From a virus, in IMG/VR virus record IMGVR_UViG_3300005527_000042, positions 91,714-155,713 of that record: DNA of 64,000 bases; one strand, 5' to 3'. This document shows positions 58,062-64,000 of this stretch, piece after piece. How positions within the stretch are numbered: the stretch's first letter is position 1; every line of letters starts with the position of its first letter. The notes under the pieces were generated by a model. The model had not been told where the DNA came from. It saw only the letters and a list, made by a program, of their open reading frames with translations, and made no database searches. Made by a program: the position numbers and the translations under genes.

Positions 58062-58676
58062 TTATTTTACTTTTTCCTTTAGTTCTTCTTCGTATATTCT
58101 ACGGATTTCTTTTGCGTCTTCCGTATCCACATAAGGGAATTGTGCAACGAAGTCATCAACACTAGTTTCGTTATCGATTGCATATTCCATCTCATTTTGG
58201 AAAAGGGATTCCCAAAAGTATTCTTCGTCAAAACGATAGTTACCTTCGAGATAACCATAATCATCCTCAACCACTCCGTTTTGATTAATGGTTGTTTTGC
58301 CACAGAAATCACTTCCACCCTCCGAGTAGAACAACTCCACATCCACACCATACATCTTGTGTAATACAACACCAAAGTTTATTGGTGGTGACCACGCCGT
58401 ATCAGGTGACATATAGATAACATCCTTCTCAAAAGTGAAGTTGCAGTCGGCGTATGACACATCCCATTTGGTACCATACCAACTGGTGTTTGCATTATAC
58501 CATCCACCTTGTTCGTATTCTTCTTTACTAATTTCAGGTTCACGACCGATTAAGGACTCAAACACGATACACTTTTCAGGTTCGGACTTTGGAACATCAT
58601 TAAGGATACGAGTGAGCAAACCAATCTGCTCTTCAGTACCTGTTATTGTTATTGAGTTTTGACACCAGTTCGGCAT
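58062..58676 (-). CDS. MPNWC-type (DUF1281/YubB-like) protein
   Basis: A 204-residue protein starting MPNWCQNSITITGTEEQIGL, the signature of YubB-like ferredoxin-fold proteins carried by plasmids and phages. WGP-like aromatic region WSPPINFGVVLHKMYGVDVE and acidic second half. Function unknown. Confidence 0.82.
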   Translation of the reverse strand: MPNWCQNSITITGTEEQIGLLTRILNDVPKSEPEKCIVFESLIGREPEISKEEYEQGGWYNANTSWYGTKWDVSYADCNFTFEKDVIYMSPDTAWSPPINFGVVLHKMYGVDVELFYSEGGSDFCGKTTINQNGVVEDDYGYLEGNYRFDEEYFWESLFQNEMEYAIDNETSVDDFVAQFPYVDTEDAKEIRRIYEEELKEKVK

Positions 58677-58708
58677 AATCTATCTATTTTAAGCTGTTCA
58701 TTAATACA

Positions 58709-58753
58709 AAGGTATAAAGAGGATACCATTTTACCAAACGATATCCTCTTTTT
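58709..58753 (-). promoter_or_regulatory. Promoter overlapping a 10-bp inverted repeat
   Basis: -33 TTTGG (plus-strand CCAAA 58,736-58,740) lies in the loop of a perfect stem AAAGAGGATA (58,718-58,727) / TATCCTCTTT (58,744-58,753); the -7 TACCTTTG (58,709-58,716) follows 19 bp after the -33. It combines the end of the upstream gene and the promoter for 58,676. A T run also follows the stem on the plus strand. Confidence 0.68.
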
Positions 58754-58759
58754 ATTTTT

Positions 58760-59305
58760 TTACCAGGATGATTGGTAGTAGAAATCTCCTTCCTTTTCCT
58801 CTAATAAGGGAGTGATTTGTTTGATGGTATCTTCTAAACCTTTTAGATACCACTCATCATATTCAGTTCCCCCGAAAAAGAAACCTGCTTGGGTTGGTAG
58901 TAGTTCTTCCGCAAGTTCGGTGTCGGTGTAGACATCGATGTCCTCATACAATTCCTTACCACCTTGCCAACCAACTTTCACCTGAACCTTCTTCGTCGGA
59001 GAATTTTTCAGGGTTGCTCTAACTTTCCCACAGGTATCCACCAACTCTTTGAGTTTTTCGCGGTCTACATAATACTCACCACAATCGTCCTCACCGTCCT
59101 GTACATTGTTTACAAACCATGCGTGGATGTGGTTGTCCTTTCTCCAATACGCCACCTGTTCCTCGATGGATGAAATTCTGTCGGGTTGAATTTCCTTAAC
59201 TACTTTCCCACCCTTCTTAACTGTCACCTTGTGAAGTTGTTCGGGTTCCATATGTGACCAATTTTTCACATAGGTTTTCTTCTTGAGATACATGTCTAAT
59301 CCCAT
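58760..59305 (-). CDS. MGLDMYL-family phage protein
   Basis: A 181-residue protein starting MGLDMYLKKKTYVKNWSHME. AYWRKDNHIHAWFVNNVQDG is the conserved block, followed by DDCGEYYVDREKLKELVDTC. A widespread phage family with unknown function. Starts 5 bp after the upstream gene, so in operon with it. Confidence 0.8.
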   Translation of the reverse strand: MGLDMYLKKKTYVKNWSHMEPEQLHKVTVKKGGKVVKEIQPDRISSIEEQVAYWRKDNHIHAWFVNNVQDGEDDCGEYYVDREKLKELVDTCGKVRATLKNSPTKKVQVKVGWQGGKELYEDIDVYTDTELAEELLPTQAGFFFGGTEYDEWYLKGLEDTIKQITPLLEEKEGDFYYQSSW

Positions 59306-59309
59306 TGTA

Positions 59310-59612
59310 TTATTGATTTAAGATGTTAAACAATTTTGTACCAAGACCAAATAACTTTTCGGCCTTATCTTCTCTTTTTCCTTCACTACACACGTAGATT
59401 GACTTATCAGGTAGAACACCCAAATCCAACATTCCAAATGTGTGTTCCCATTTACCATTGATGAATTGTTCACCTGTAAACCTTTCTTGTGCGTTGTACG
59501 CTTCGTAGGTCATTTTCAATTTGACATTATTCTCATTTTGAATAATTCTCATCTCATATGACTTATCTCTCAAGTGAGATGATACCGAGTGGATTACTTT
59601 TTCTTTTTTCAT
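59310..59612 (-). CDS. Hypothetical protein
   Basis: A 100-residue protein from the Met at 59,612 (MKKEKVIHSVSSHLRDKSYE). The promoter's -7 element ends only 4 nt upstream of this ATG, so an earlier in-frame Met is impossible. Not recognised. Confidence 0.6.
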   Translation of the reverse strand: MKKEKVIHSVSSHLRDKSYEMRIIQNENNVKLKMTYEAYNAQERFTGEQFINGKWEHTFGMLDLGVLPDKSIYVCSEGKREDKAEKLFGLGTKLFNILNQ

Positions 59613-59616
59613 AATA

Positions 59617-59678
59617 CAAAGATATAACAATTTTTCTTTTATACCAAATTTATTTTCAACTTTGTTGCCAAACTAAAT
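59617..59678 (-). repeat. Promoter cassette repeat, copy A
   Basis: 63-bp unit (from 59,616) containing TATCTTTG (-7), 19-bp spacer, TTTGG (-33) and, at its upstream end, the ATTTAGTTTGGC motif. Nearly identical to copies at 60,004 and 60,761. Confidence 0.85.
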
Positions 59679-59984
59679 GTCCTCGACGGTAAAGTCATCC
59701 GACTCAAGGATGTCTATGATGTGTGCGAGTTCATATATGTCCAATTCAACTAACGAGAGTTCTATACTATCACCAAAACTTTCCGACATCACAGTACCAT
59801 CAGGTAATATTCCATACGCCGCGTATTGAACTCTACCATCATCTTCGTACATACCTTCGGTAACCCAAACTCCAAACACATTTCTAAATGTGATTTGTTG
59901 GTTCTCACCAATAATGGTCGAACATTTGTTTTTAATTTTTTTGATTATTTCCTCTTGTAGGTCTTGAATTTTTTTCTTGTACAT
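59673..59984 (-). CDS. Hypothetical protein
   Basis: A 103-residue protein starting MYKKKIQDLQEEIIKKIKNK. Its last codons are FTVEDI-stop, with stop TAG inside the TTTGGC motif. Helical start, beta-rich middle. Not recognised. Confidence 0.6.
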   Translation of the reverse strand: MYKKKIQDLQEEIIKKIKNKCSTIIGENQQITFRNVFGVWVTEGMYEDDGRVQYAAYGILPDGTVMSESFGDSIELSLVELDIYELAHIIDILESDDFTVEDI

Positions 59985-60003
59985 AATAAAATGTTTTAGT
60001 AAT

Positions 60004-60066
60004 ACAAAGATATAACAATTTTTCTTTTATACCAAATTTATTTTCAACTTTGTTGCCAACCTAAAT
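60004..60066 (-). repeat. Promoter cassette repeat, copy B
   Basis: 63 bp, one difference from copy A (GCCAACCTAAAT instead of GCCAAACTAAAT). -7 at 60,005-60,012, -33 at 60,032-60,036; drives 59,984. Confidence 0.87.
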
Positions 60067-60110
60067 CAATGTCCATCCCATAATATATGTGTACGAGGTT
60101 TTTAATAAAA

Positions 60111-60132
60111 AACCCCACATTTCTGTGGGGTT
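60111..60132 (-). terminator. Terminator
   Basis: AACCCCACA (60,111-60,119) / TGTGGGGTT (60,124-60,132), 4-nt loop, T run on the minus strand. The stem sequence recurs near 63,624. Confidence 0.9.
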
Positions 60133-60147
60133 CTCTCCTTAAACCAA

Positions 60148-60738
60148 TCAATCATAAGTAATCCTCGCGTATTTTACTGTGACCCAGTTGTCCTTTACAA
60201 CAATCTTACCCATGTCCTCACCATCCTCGCCTTTCCAATAAACCTCACCATTTAATTTCACACCCCACTTCTCAAAGAAATGATTGATGATATATTTCAA
60301 CCACTCAACGTAGTTGTAAAACTTCTCACCACCATCCCATATTAGATGAGTTCCATTTTCATCCGTAGTCCACTGACACCATAAACCAGGTTGACATTTA
60401 CCCTCTCGTGTTCTCAAATCATTTTGTGTCCACCTTTCGTTGTAGTTAGTTGTTAGAAAATCTAGTTGACCTGGAGGTGTATTGTAATCGACAATACTAT
60501 CATCCTTGTCTTGACCTGCGAACCCATTACCACCAACAAAGTATTCACCATCGTTTCCGTAGGTTTCTTCTTTTGGTAGAAAAGGGTTTCCGTGTTCACC
60601 CTTAAATAACTCATAGAGTTTCTCAACATTTCGTTTCATTCTACGAGTGTTGTTGAACTTGGTGATGTAATTCTTTTCATCACTAGTAAGTGGACGACTG
60701 AATTCAAATCCACCTTCGAAATCGGTTGTGTATCCCAT
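60148..60738 (-). CDS. MGYTT-family phage protein
   Basis: A 196-residue protein starting MGYTTDFEGGFEFSRPLTSD. KCQPGLWCQWTTDENGTHLI then WDGGEKFYNYVEWLKYIINH matches a conserved phage family of unknown function. Its own promoter cassette (copy C) and terminator flank it. Confidence 0.82.
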   Translation of the reverse strand: MGYTTDFEGGFEFSRPLTSDEKNYITKFNNTRRMKRNVEKLYELFKGEHGNPFLPKEETYGNDGEYFVGGNGFAGQDKDDSIVDYNTPPGQLDFLTTNYNERWTQNDLRTREGKCQPGLWCQWTTDENGTHLIWDGGEKFYNYVEWLKYIINHFFEKWGVKLNGEVYWKGEDGEDMGKIVVKDNWVTVKYARITYD

Positions 60739-60760
60739 ACTTTTTTAATTTAATTGTATT

Positions 60761-60823
60761 ACAAAGATATAACAATTTTTCTTTTATACCAAATTTTTTT
60801 TCAACTTTGTCGCCAAACTAAAT
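60761..60823 (-). repeat. Promoter cassette repeat, copy C
   Basis: 63 bp, two differences from copy A. -7 TATCTTTG (60,762-60,769), -33 at 60,789-60,793; its upstream end ATTTAGTTTGGC holds the stop of the SprT gene. Confidence 0.87.
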
Positions 60824-61294
60824 CCCCCCTGTGAATATGGGGTTTGGTCTGAACTCCAATTTGTACTTTGGGTTGTAACTACCACCCGAACAATTGCTAC
60901 ATGAATAAGACCTACTTCTTAAACGATGGGCTTTGGATACCTTACCACAACCAACACATGTTGCAATATATTTTGCTTCGGGTGTTTCAACTACTTTACT
61001 ACTATAACAACGATGTCCATCACAACCTATTTCAATCGCTTTCGACCTCCATACATGGTTATGTTTTTGACCAGGACAAAGTGCGTGTGCAATCTCATGT
61101 AGAATAGTATTCTTTACATGACTTTCATCATTAAGTAATGTCAATACTTTGGATAGTGTAATTTGTTTAGGTCTGTATTTACAACACCCAAACCTACTTT
61201 TTGCATTGTCATACGCAAATGTCCACCCCTTAACATCTAACTTGTGTTTGTGAATTAACTTCTCTGCTAACCGTTGTGCTTTAATTAAGTCCAT
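60818..61294 (-). CDS. SprT-like zinc metallopeptidase
   Basis: A 158-residue protein. NTILHEIAHALCPGQKHNHV (HExxH and third His) followed by W is the SprT active site; CVGCGKVSKAHRLRSRSYSC then SNCSGG is a zinc ribbon. SprT domains are linked to DNA-protein crosslink repair. Ends FTGGI-stop in the TTTGGC motif. Confidence 0.9.
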   Translation of the reverse strand: MDLIKAQRLAEKLIHKHKLDVKGWTFAYDNAKSRFGCCKYRPKQITLSKVLTLLNDESHVKNTILHEIAHALCPGQKHNHVWRSKAIEIGCDGHRCYSSKVVETPEAKYIATCVGCGKVSKAHRLRSRSYSCSNCSGGSYNPKYKLEFRPNPIFTGGI

Positions 61295-61309
61295 GTTGTT
61301 TTATTTTAG

Positions 61310-61321
61310 GCCAAACTAAAT
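61310..61321 (-). repeat. TTTGGC motif copy
   Basis: Minus-strand ATTTAGTTTGGC, holding the stop of the gene at 61,316 and lying 16 nt before the ATG at 61,294. No promoter is visible in this gap. Confidence 0.72.
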
Positions 61322-61705
61322 TTCACCTTCACCTGTCGTGATGTACACTCCGTAATCGATGGTGTGCAATTGTGGTACTCCATCATTGTCCATGATGTGA
61401 CCATCGAATAACCAGTTGGGTTGAACTCGTGGATTGTATCGAACCCTACGACTTTCATCCTTGTATGGTTGACCTGTGTAAATCTTGATGTCCTTACAAA
61501 GTATCCACGCACATACTGTTTTATTACCACCATCGAAAATCTTCTGTGCTGTTTTCCTGTGGTTCTTAAATGTGCAACCTGTCATGACCAACTGATTATC
61601 TGTTGGACTGTAATACAATACACTACCATCAGGGTGTTGTACTTTCCACTTCATGTAGTTCTTACCTCTACCGAGATTGAACCTTACTTTAATACTTTTA
61701 CTCAT
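61316..61705 (-). CDS. Hypothetical protein
   Basis: A 129-residue protein from the Met at 61,705. VRFNLGRGKNYMKWKVQHPD, VMTGCTFKNHRKTAQKIFDG, CAWILCKDIKIY. Beta-rich with several basic residues; ends TGEGEI-stop. The start is fixed by the -7 element at 61,724-61,731. Confidence 0.6.
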   Translation of the reverse strand: MSKSIKVRFNLGRGKNYMKWKVQHPDGSVLYYSPTDNQLVMTGCTFKNHRKTAQKIFDGGNKTVCAWILCKDIKIYTGQPYKDESRRVRYNPRVQPNWLFDGHIMDNDGVPQLHTIDYGVYITTGEGEI

Positions 61706-61723
61706 CTTGATTGGTTTATAATA

Positions 61724-61755
61724 CAAATATAATACTAATTCTTTTATATTCCAAA
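61724..61755 (-). promoter_or_regulatory. Minus-strand promoter
   Basis: Plus-strand CCAAA at 61,751-61,755, 19-bp spacer, CAAATATA (TATATTTG) at 61,724-61,731. Confidence 0.88.
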
Positions 61756-61764
61756 TGTTTTTTT

Positions 61765-61794
61765 GCCAAACAAAAATCCCCCTGTGACGGGGGA
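61765..61794 (-). terminator. Terminator joined to a TTTGGC motif
   Basis: TCCCCC (61,777-61,782) / GGGGGA (61,789-61,794), then on the minus strand a short T run that continues straight into a GTTTGGC motif (61,765). Ends the gene at 61,800; the plus side also carries a T run. Confidence 0.75.
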
Positions 61795-61799
61795 CCTTT

Positions 61800-62402
61800 T
61801 TATTCTTTCAAATCAAAAATCAATTCGGTGTAATTCATCATCCCATTGGTTACGAGTGGACTATCTTTTTCTACCGAGATAACATCTCTTGCCCACGAAC
61901 CAACAATCTCATTTTCATCATCACCTCTAAAATCTCCCCCACCCATTCCGTTACCTTCACTAGTTAATAGTGGTAAAGGGTGAATTTTTACACCATCCCA
62001 TCCTTGAATTTCGGGAACTTTGTTTTTATCCACGAACATTTTTTTGGTGTGGTTTACAATGTAGGGGTATTCATCCGTTGATGACACTTTGGGTTTGATT
62101 TGGTTTTCATCATTACAAAGTGAATACAAATTTGCATCGTACTCCTTCCCTTCCGAAATGACTTTTACACCTGGTTCTTCTCCTGCGTAATCACCCGCCC
62201 ACACTACACGACTTTTGTAATGTTCACCTCTACGGGTTAATTGTTTTTCAAAAGTTGAAACGAAGTTGTTCCCTTGATAGGAATGCTCCATCAGTTTGAG
62301 TCCGTTGTCGTACTCGTGTGAATACATCCACGCTTTAACTGTTTCGTGTTCACCCTCTTTTGGGGTGTTACCTAAAATGATTGGTTTATAATATTGTCCC
62401 AT
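61800..62402 (-). CDS. MGQYYK-family phage protein
   Basis: A 200-residue protein starting MGQYYKPIILGNTPKEGEHE, with WMYSHEYDNGLKLMEHSYQG and RVVWAGDYAGEEPG: a family frequent in Bacteroidota phages, function unknown. Own promoter. Confidence 0.8.
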   Translation of the reverse strand: MGQYYKPIILGNTPKEGEHETVKAWMYSHEYDNGLKLMEHSYQGNNFVSTFEKQLTRRGEHYKSRVVWAGDYAGEEPGVKVISEGKEYDANLYSLCNDENQIKPKVSSTDEYPYIVNHTKKMFVDKNKVPEIQGWDGVKIHPLPLLTSEGNGMGGGDFRGDDENEIVGSWARDVISVEKDSPLVTNGMMNYTELIFDLKE

Positions 62403-62422
62403 TGTTATGTTGTTTTATGATA

Positions 62423-62454
62423 CAAATATAATACTGTTATTATTATATTCCAAA
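62423..62454 (-). promoter_or_regulatory. Minus-strand promoter
   Basis: Plus-strand CCAAA at 62,450-62,454, 19-bp spacer, CAAATATA (TATATTTG) at 62,423-62,430. Confidence 0.87.
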
Positions 62455-62483
62455 TAATTTTTTATCTTTTTTATTGTTTTCTT

Positions 62484-62578
62484 GCCAACCAAGTTTTTGG
62501 ATTAACCAGGGTCACCAGCAAAATGACCAGTAAAACTGGCTGTTGCAACCAGTCTGAAGCCAGGTGATTTTGGTTGGC
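62484..62578 (-). ncRNA. Structured RNA or DNA element, candidate
   Basis: GCCAACCAA (62,484-62,492) and TTGGTTGGC (62,570-62,578) form a 9-bp terminal stem. Inside, TCACC/GGTGA and the CCAGT-AAA-ACTGG hairpin (62,527-62,539) can pair, and an alternative CTGGC/GCCAG helix is possible. The region is GC-richer than its surroundings and has no ORF. It sits between the terminator at 62,673-62,691 and the promoter of 62,402. Confidence 0.45.
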
Positions 62579-62615
62579 ACAACTTAAAGTGTTGATTTTA
62601 TTAGGATTACAGAAT

Positions 62616-62628
62616 GCCAAACAAAATT
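62616..62628 (-). repeat. TTTGGC motif copy
   Basis: Minus-strand AATTTTGTTTGGC, the TTG variant, in the same gene-free gap (62,403-62,672). Confidence 0.65.
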
Positions 62629-62672
62629 CCGATGACCAGCATCATGCGCGCAACATCTTCAAGCAATAAAAA

Positions 62673-62691
62673 ACCCCTCATTGTGAGGGGT
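62673..62691 (-). terminator. Terminator containing the stop codon
   Basis: ACCCCTCA (62,673-62,680) / TGAGGGGT (62,684-62,691), 3-nt loop, T run on the minus strand; the TGA stop of the Gp88-like gene is in the stem. Confidence 0.9.
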
Positions 62692-63448
62692 CTACTATAA
62701 ACTTACTATCTTTTTGAGGTCGTTTTCGTGTGACTTTATATTTTAATCCCACAATAATGTCGTTCTCATCTCGATATCTCATATCATATAAGTCACCATC
62801 GATAACTTTTCTACCCCAAAACTTTTTGGGTATTTCTTTTTTGAAAACAACGGCAACTCGTATACCATTGTTCAACATACTAATACAATCTGAAAAGTTT
62901 GTACCACTAAATGAAAATGTTAAGTCGTAGTTCTTATACTTCTTAACTAACTCCATTCGTTTACCCACTTTGCTGTAGTCGTAAAACATAACATTAGGAA
63001 ACAATTGCAAAATGTTTTTTCTTTTACCATCTATCTCCATATGAAAAGATTCGGGTGAAATGTCTGAAGTGTTATTTAAACGAACACTAAAGTGATAACC
63101 TTGTTTTTCTGCCTTCTTTTTTGCCGCCTCAATTTCTGCAACCATCCATTGCATGAAATACTGGCGATGTTCGAAAAACAATTTTGTTTTTTTAATTCTA
63201 CTCTCAGTAATCATGTCATCTCTCATGTTCATTCGATTCATACCAGATTCGTTTAAACATAGTGCAGTACACTCCGCGTTTCTCATTGGGCAAACTTCGT
63301 AACCACTTAAGTCCGCGGGTGCGAGGTAAAGACTGTAGGTTAATTCATCATACTTGTACGCCTTAGCGTGTTTTGATGTCAGGTTAACTGAACCTAAATA
63401 ATTGATTCCAGTTTCCTTTCTGGCTTGGGTTTTATTTCTGTACTCCAT
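62678..63448 (-). CDS. Gp88-like phage protein
   Basis: A 256-residue protein from the Met at 63,448. YEVCPMRNAECTALCLNESG has a three-cysteine cluster, followed by SVRLNNTSDISPESFHM and DLTFSFSGTNFSDCISM. Matches the mycobacteriophage gp88 family of unknown function. The cysteine cluster may bind an iron-sulfur or zinc centre. Own promoter. Confidence 0.78.
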   Translation of the reverse strand: MEYRNKTQARKETGINYLGSVNLTSKHAKAYKYDELTYSLYLAPADLSGYEVCPMRNAECTALCLNESGMNRMNMRDDMITESRIKKTKLFFEHRQYFMQWMVAEIEAAKKKAEKQGYHFSVRLNNTSDISPESFHMEIDGKRKNILQLFPNVMFYDYSKVGKRMELVKKYKNYDLTFSFSGTNFSDCISMLNNGIRVAVVFKKEIPKKFWGRKVIDGDLYDMRYRDENDIIVGLKYKVTRKRPQKDSKFIVDPSQ

Positions 63449-63468
63449 ATAATATTGGTTTAACAATA

Positions 63469-63500
63469 CAAATATAAAACGAATTCTTTTATATTCCAAA
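63469..63500 (-). promoter_or_regulatory. Minus-strand promoter
   Basis: Plus-strand CCAAA at 63,496-63,500, 19-bp spacer, CAAATATA at 63,469-63,476. Confidence 0.87.
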
Positions 63501-63532
63501 TTTATTTTTATTTTTTTTCTTCAGGAGGGACC

Positions 63533-63615
63533 TGTTCTTCCCAGGGCGATATTGTTTGGCGGGCGCCAAACTAATTTAATAGACGAACTGTGCAGCTCCT
63601 CCGCACACATTCGAG
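63533..63615 (-). other. GC-rich gap with a palindromic TTTGGC motif
   Basis: GTTTGGCG (63,554-63,561), GG, CGCCAAAC (63,564-63,571): the motif forms an 8-bp inverted repeat here. The flanks hold CAGG-AGGGA-CCTG and a GGAGG/CCTCC pair. No ORF. Confidence 0.5.
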
Positions 63616-63623
63616 CAATAAAA

Positions 63624-63647
63624 AACCCCCACATTTCTGTGAGGGTT
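63624..63647 (-). terminator. Terminator
   Basis: CCC/GGG and CACA/TGTG stem around a 4-nt loop, nearly the same sequence as at 60,111; T run on the minus strand and TTTTT on the plus strand. Ends the gene at 63,680. Confidence 0.82.
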
Positions 63648-63679
63648 TTTCGAACCGAACATTAAATCAATATACTAAA

Positions 63680-64000
63680 CTAAAGAACCCCTTCTATTGA
63701 ATGTCCCTTTTTGGTGAGGTTTTTACCTTTACGTTCATAGTTGTTGTAGCCAACCAAAAACAAATCGTCTTTGGTCCCTAACACCATCGAACCTTCAAGT
63801 TTCATTCCACCATAAGTTACTTTCAGCTTACGCATAAAATCATTGAAAGAACGCTCAAGCTGTACACCAATCTTATCGGTAGGAGGAACTGGTGCATTTT
63901 CAATGTGATAACGAGTACCAACACGAGAAAATTTAATTCCCACCATTTCCTTTTTCTCAAAGTTTGGTAAACTCTCATTAAGGCATTCACGAATTTCGTG
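63680..64000 (-). CDS. Partial hypothetical protein at the right edge
   Basis: The frame is open to the window end. A Met at 63,946 (MVGIKFSRVGTRYHIENAPV) gives 88 residues, but in-frame codons upstream (ECLNESLPNFEKKE) read like protein, so the gene probably begins outside the window. C-terminal half KLKVTYGGMKLEGSMVLGTK. Not recognised. Confidence 0.6.
   Translation of the reverse strand, partial: HEIRECLNESLPNFEKKEMVGIKFSRVGTRYHIENAPVPPTDKIGVQLERSFNDFMRKLKVTYGGMKLEGSMVLGTKDDLFLVGYNNYERKGKNLTKKGHSIEGVL

Noticed and set aside
59640-59660. A second promoter made from TTTGGC and TAAATTTG inside the cassette
   Set aside because: The spacing would be about 15 bp, not 18-19, and copy C lacks the TA of the -7 box.
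1-64000. Bacterial chromosome rather than phage
   Set aside because: No ribosomal, tRNA or core housekeeping genes, very high density of tiny overlapping genes, and many phage-only families. The metabolic genes are isolated among phage genes.

Overview
The window looks like part of a very large tailed-phage genome infecting a Bacteroidota (probably flavobacterial) host. The evidence is: low GC; densely packed, often ATGA-overlapping genes; dozens of tiny ORFs; many small families typical of large phages (MGTNYY-, MGLDMYL-, MGQYYK-, MPNWC-type proteins, SprT, Gp88-like); peptidoglycan hydrolases; and at least 20 promoters of the Bacteroidota type (TTTGG, 18-19 bp, TAnnTTTG), with A-rich rather than Shine-Dalgarno-like start contexts. 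I see no terminase, capsid, portal, tail or polymerase gene, so the window is an accessory part of a much larger genome. No tRNA, rRNA, CRISPR array or insertion sequence was recognised.

Layout. (1) About 1-9,750, minus strand: an operon of roughly twelve sugar genes (several glycosyltransferase folds, an FkbM methyltransferase and a WecB-type UDP-GlcNAc 2-epimerase), probably for glycan decoration. (2) About 9,800-18,300: DNA methyltransferase, type II glutamine synthetase, hotdog thioesterase, HAD phosphatase, a long thymidylate synthase and a lipoprotein with a c-type heme motif. (3) About 18,400-24,500: two tandem PcfJ-like proteins, small membrane proteins, a putative metallopeptidase and a HAD protein. 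(4) About 24,500-35,450: a three-domain muralytic protein, an SPFH protein, metallophosphoesterase, DnaQ-like exonuclease, outer-membrane-like protein, methylglyoxal synthase and a membrane-anchored glucosaminidase. Three proteins here share a short N-terminal leader ending in I-x-E, like the capsid-targeting leaders of T4 internal proteins. (5) About 35,500-46,200: aminotransferase, UvrD/Dda-like helicase, lipoproteins, 2OG-oxygenase-like protein, PD-(D/E)XK nuclease, NUDIX, and an LpxH-like phosphoesterase overlapping a GT2 glycosyltransferase. (6) About 46,200-53,550: a GC-rich structured RNA candidate, micro-membrane proteins, a DnaJ-type zinc-finger protein, an ABC-transporter membrane domain split by a -1 frameshift at a T TTA AAA heptamer, and many small unknown genes. 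(7) About 53,600-64,000, minus strand: small early-type genes separated by repeated cassettes (terminator hairpin, an ATTTAGTTTGGC motif, and a promoter), resembling the shuffling promoter/stem-loop cassettes of T4-like phages.

Taken together the genes suggest investment in host envelope remodelling (glycans, lipid A-type chemistry, lipoproteins, lysis proteins) and in host metabolism (nitrogen assimilation, methylglyoxal, thymidylate, acyl-CoA, possibly electron transfer). The most novel candidates are the promoter/TTTGGC cassette family at 54-64 kb, the structured RNA at 46.2-46.4 kb, the capsid-leader-like N-termini and the split ABC membrane domain. All functions are read from motifs by eye; no database search was run.
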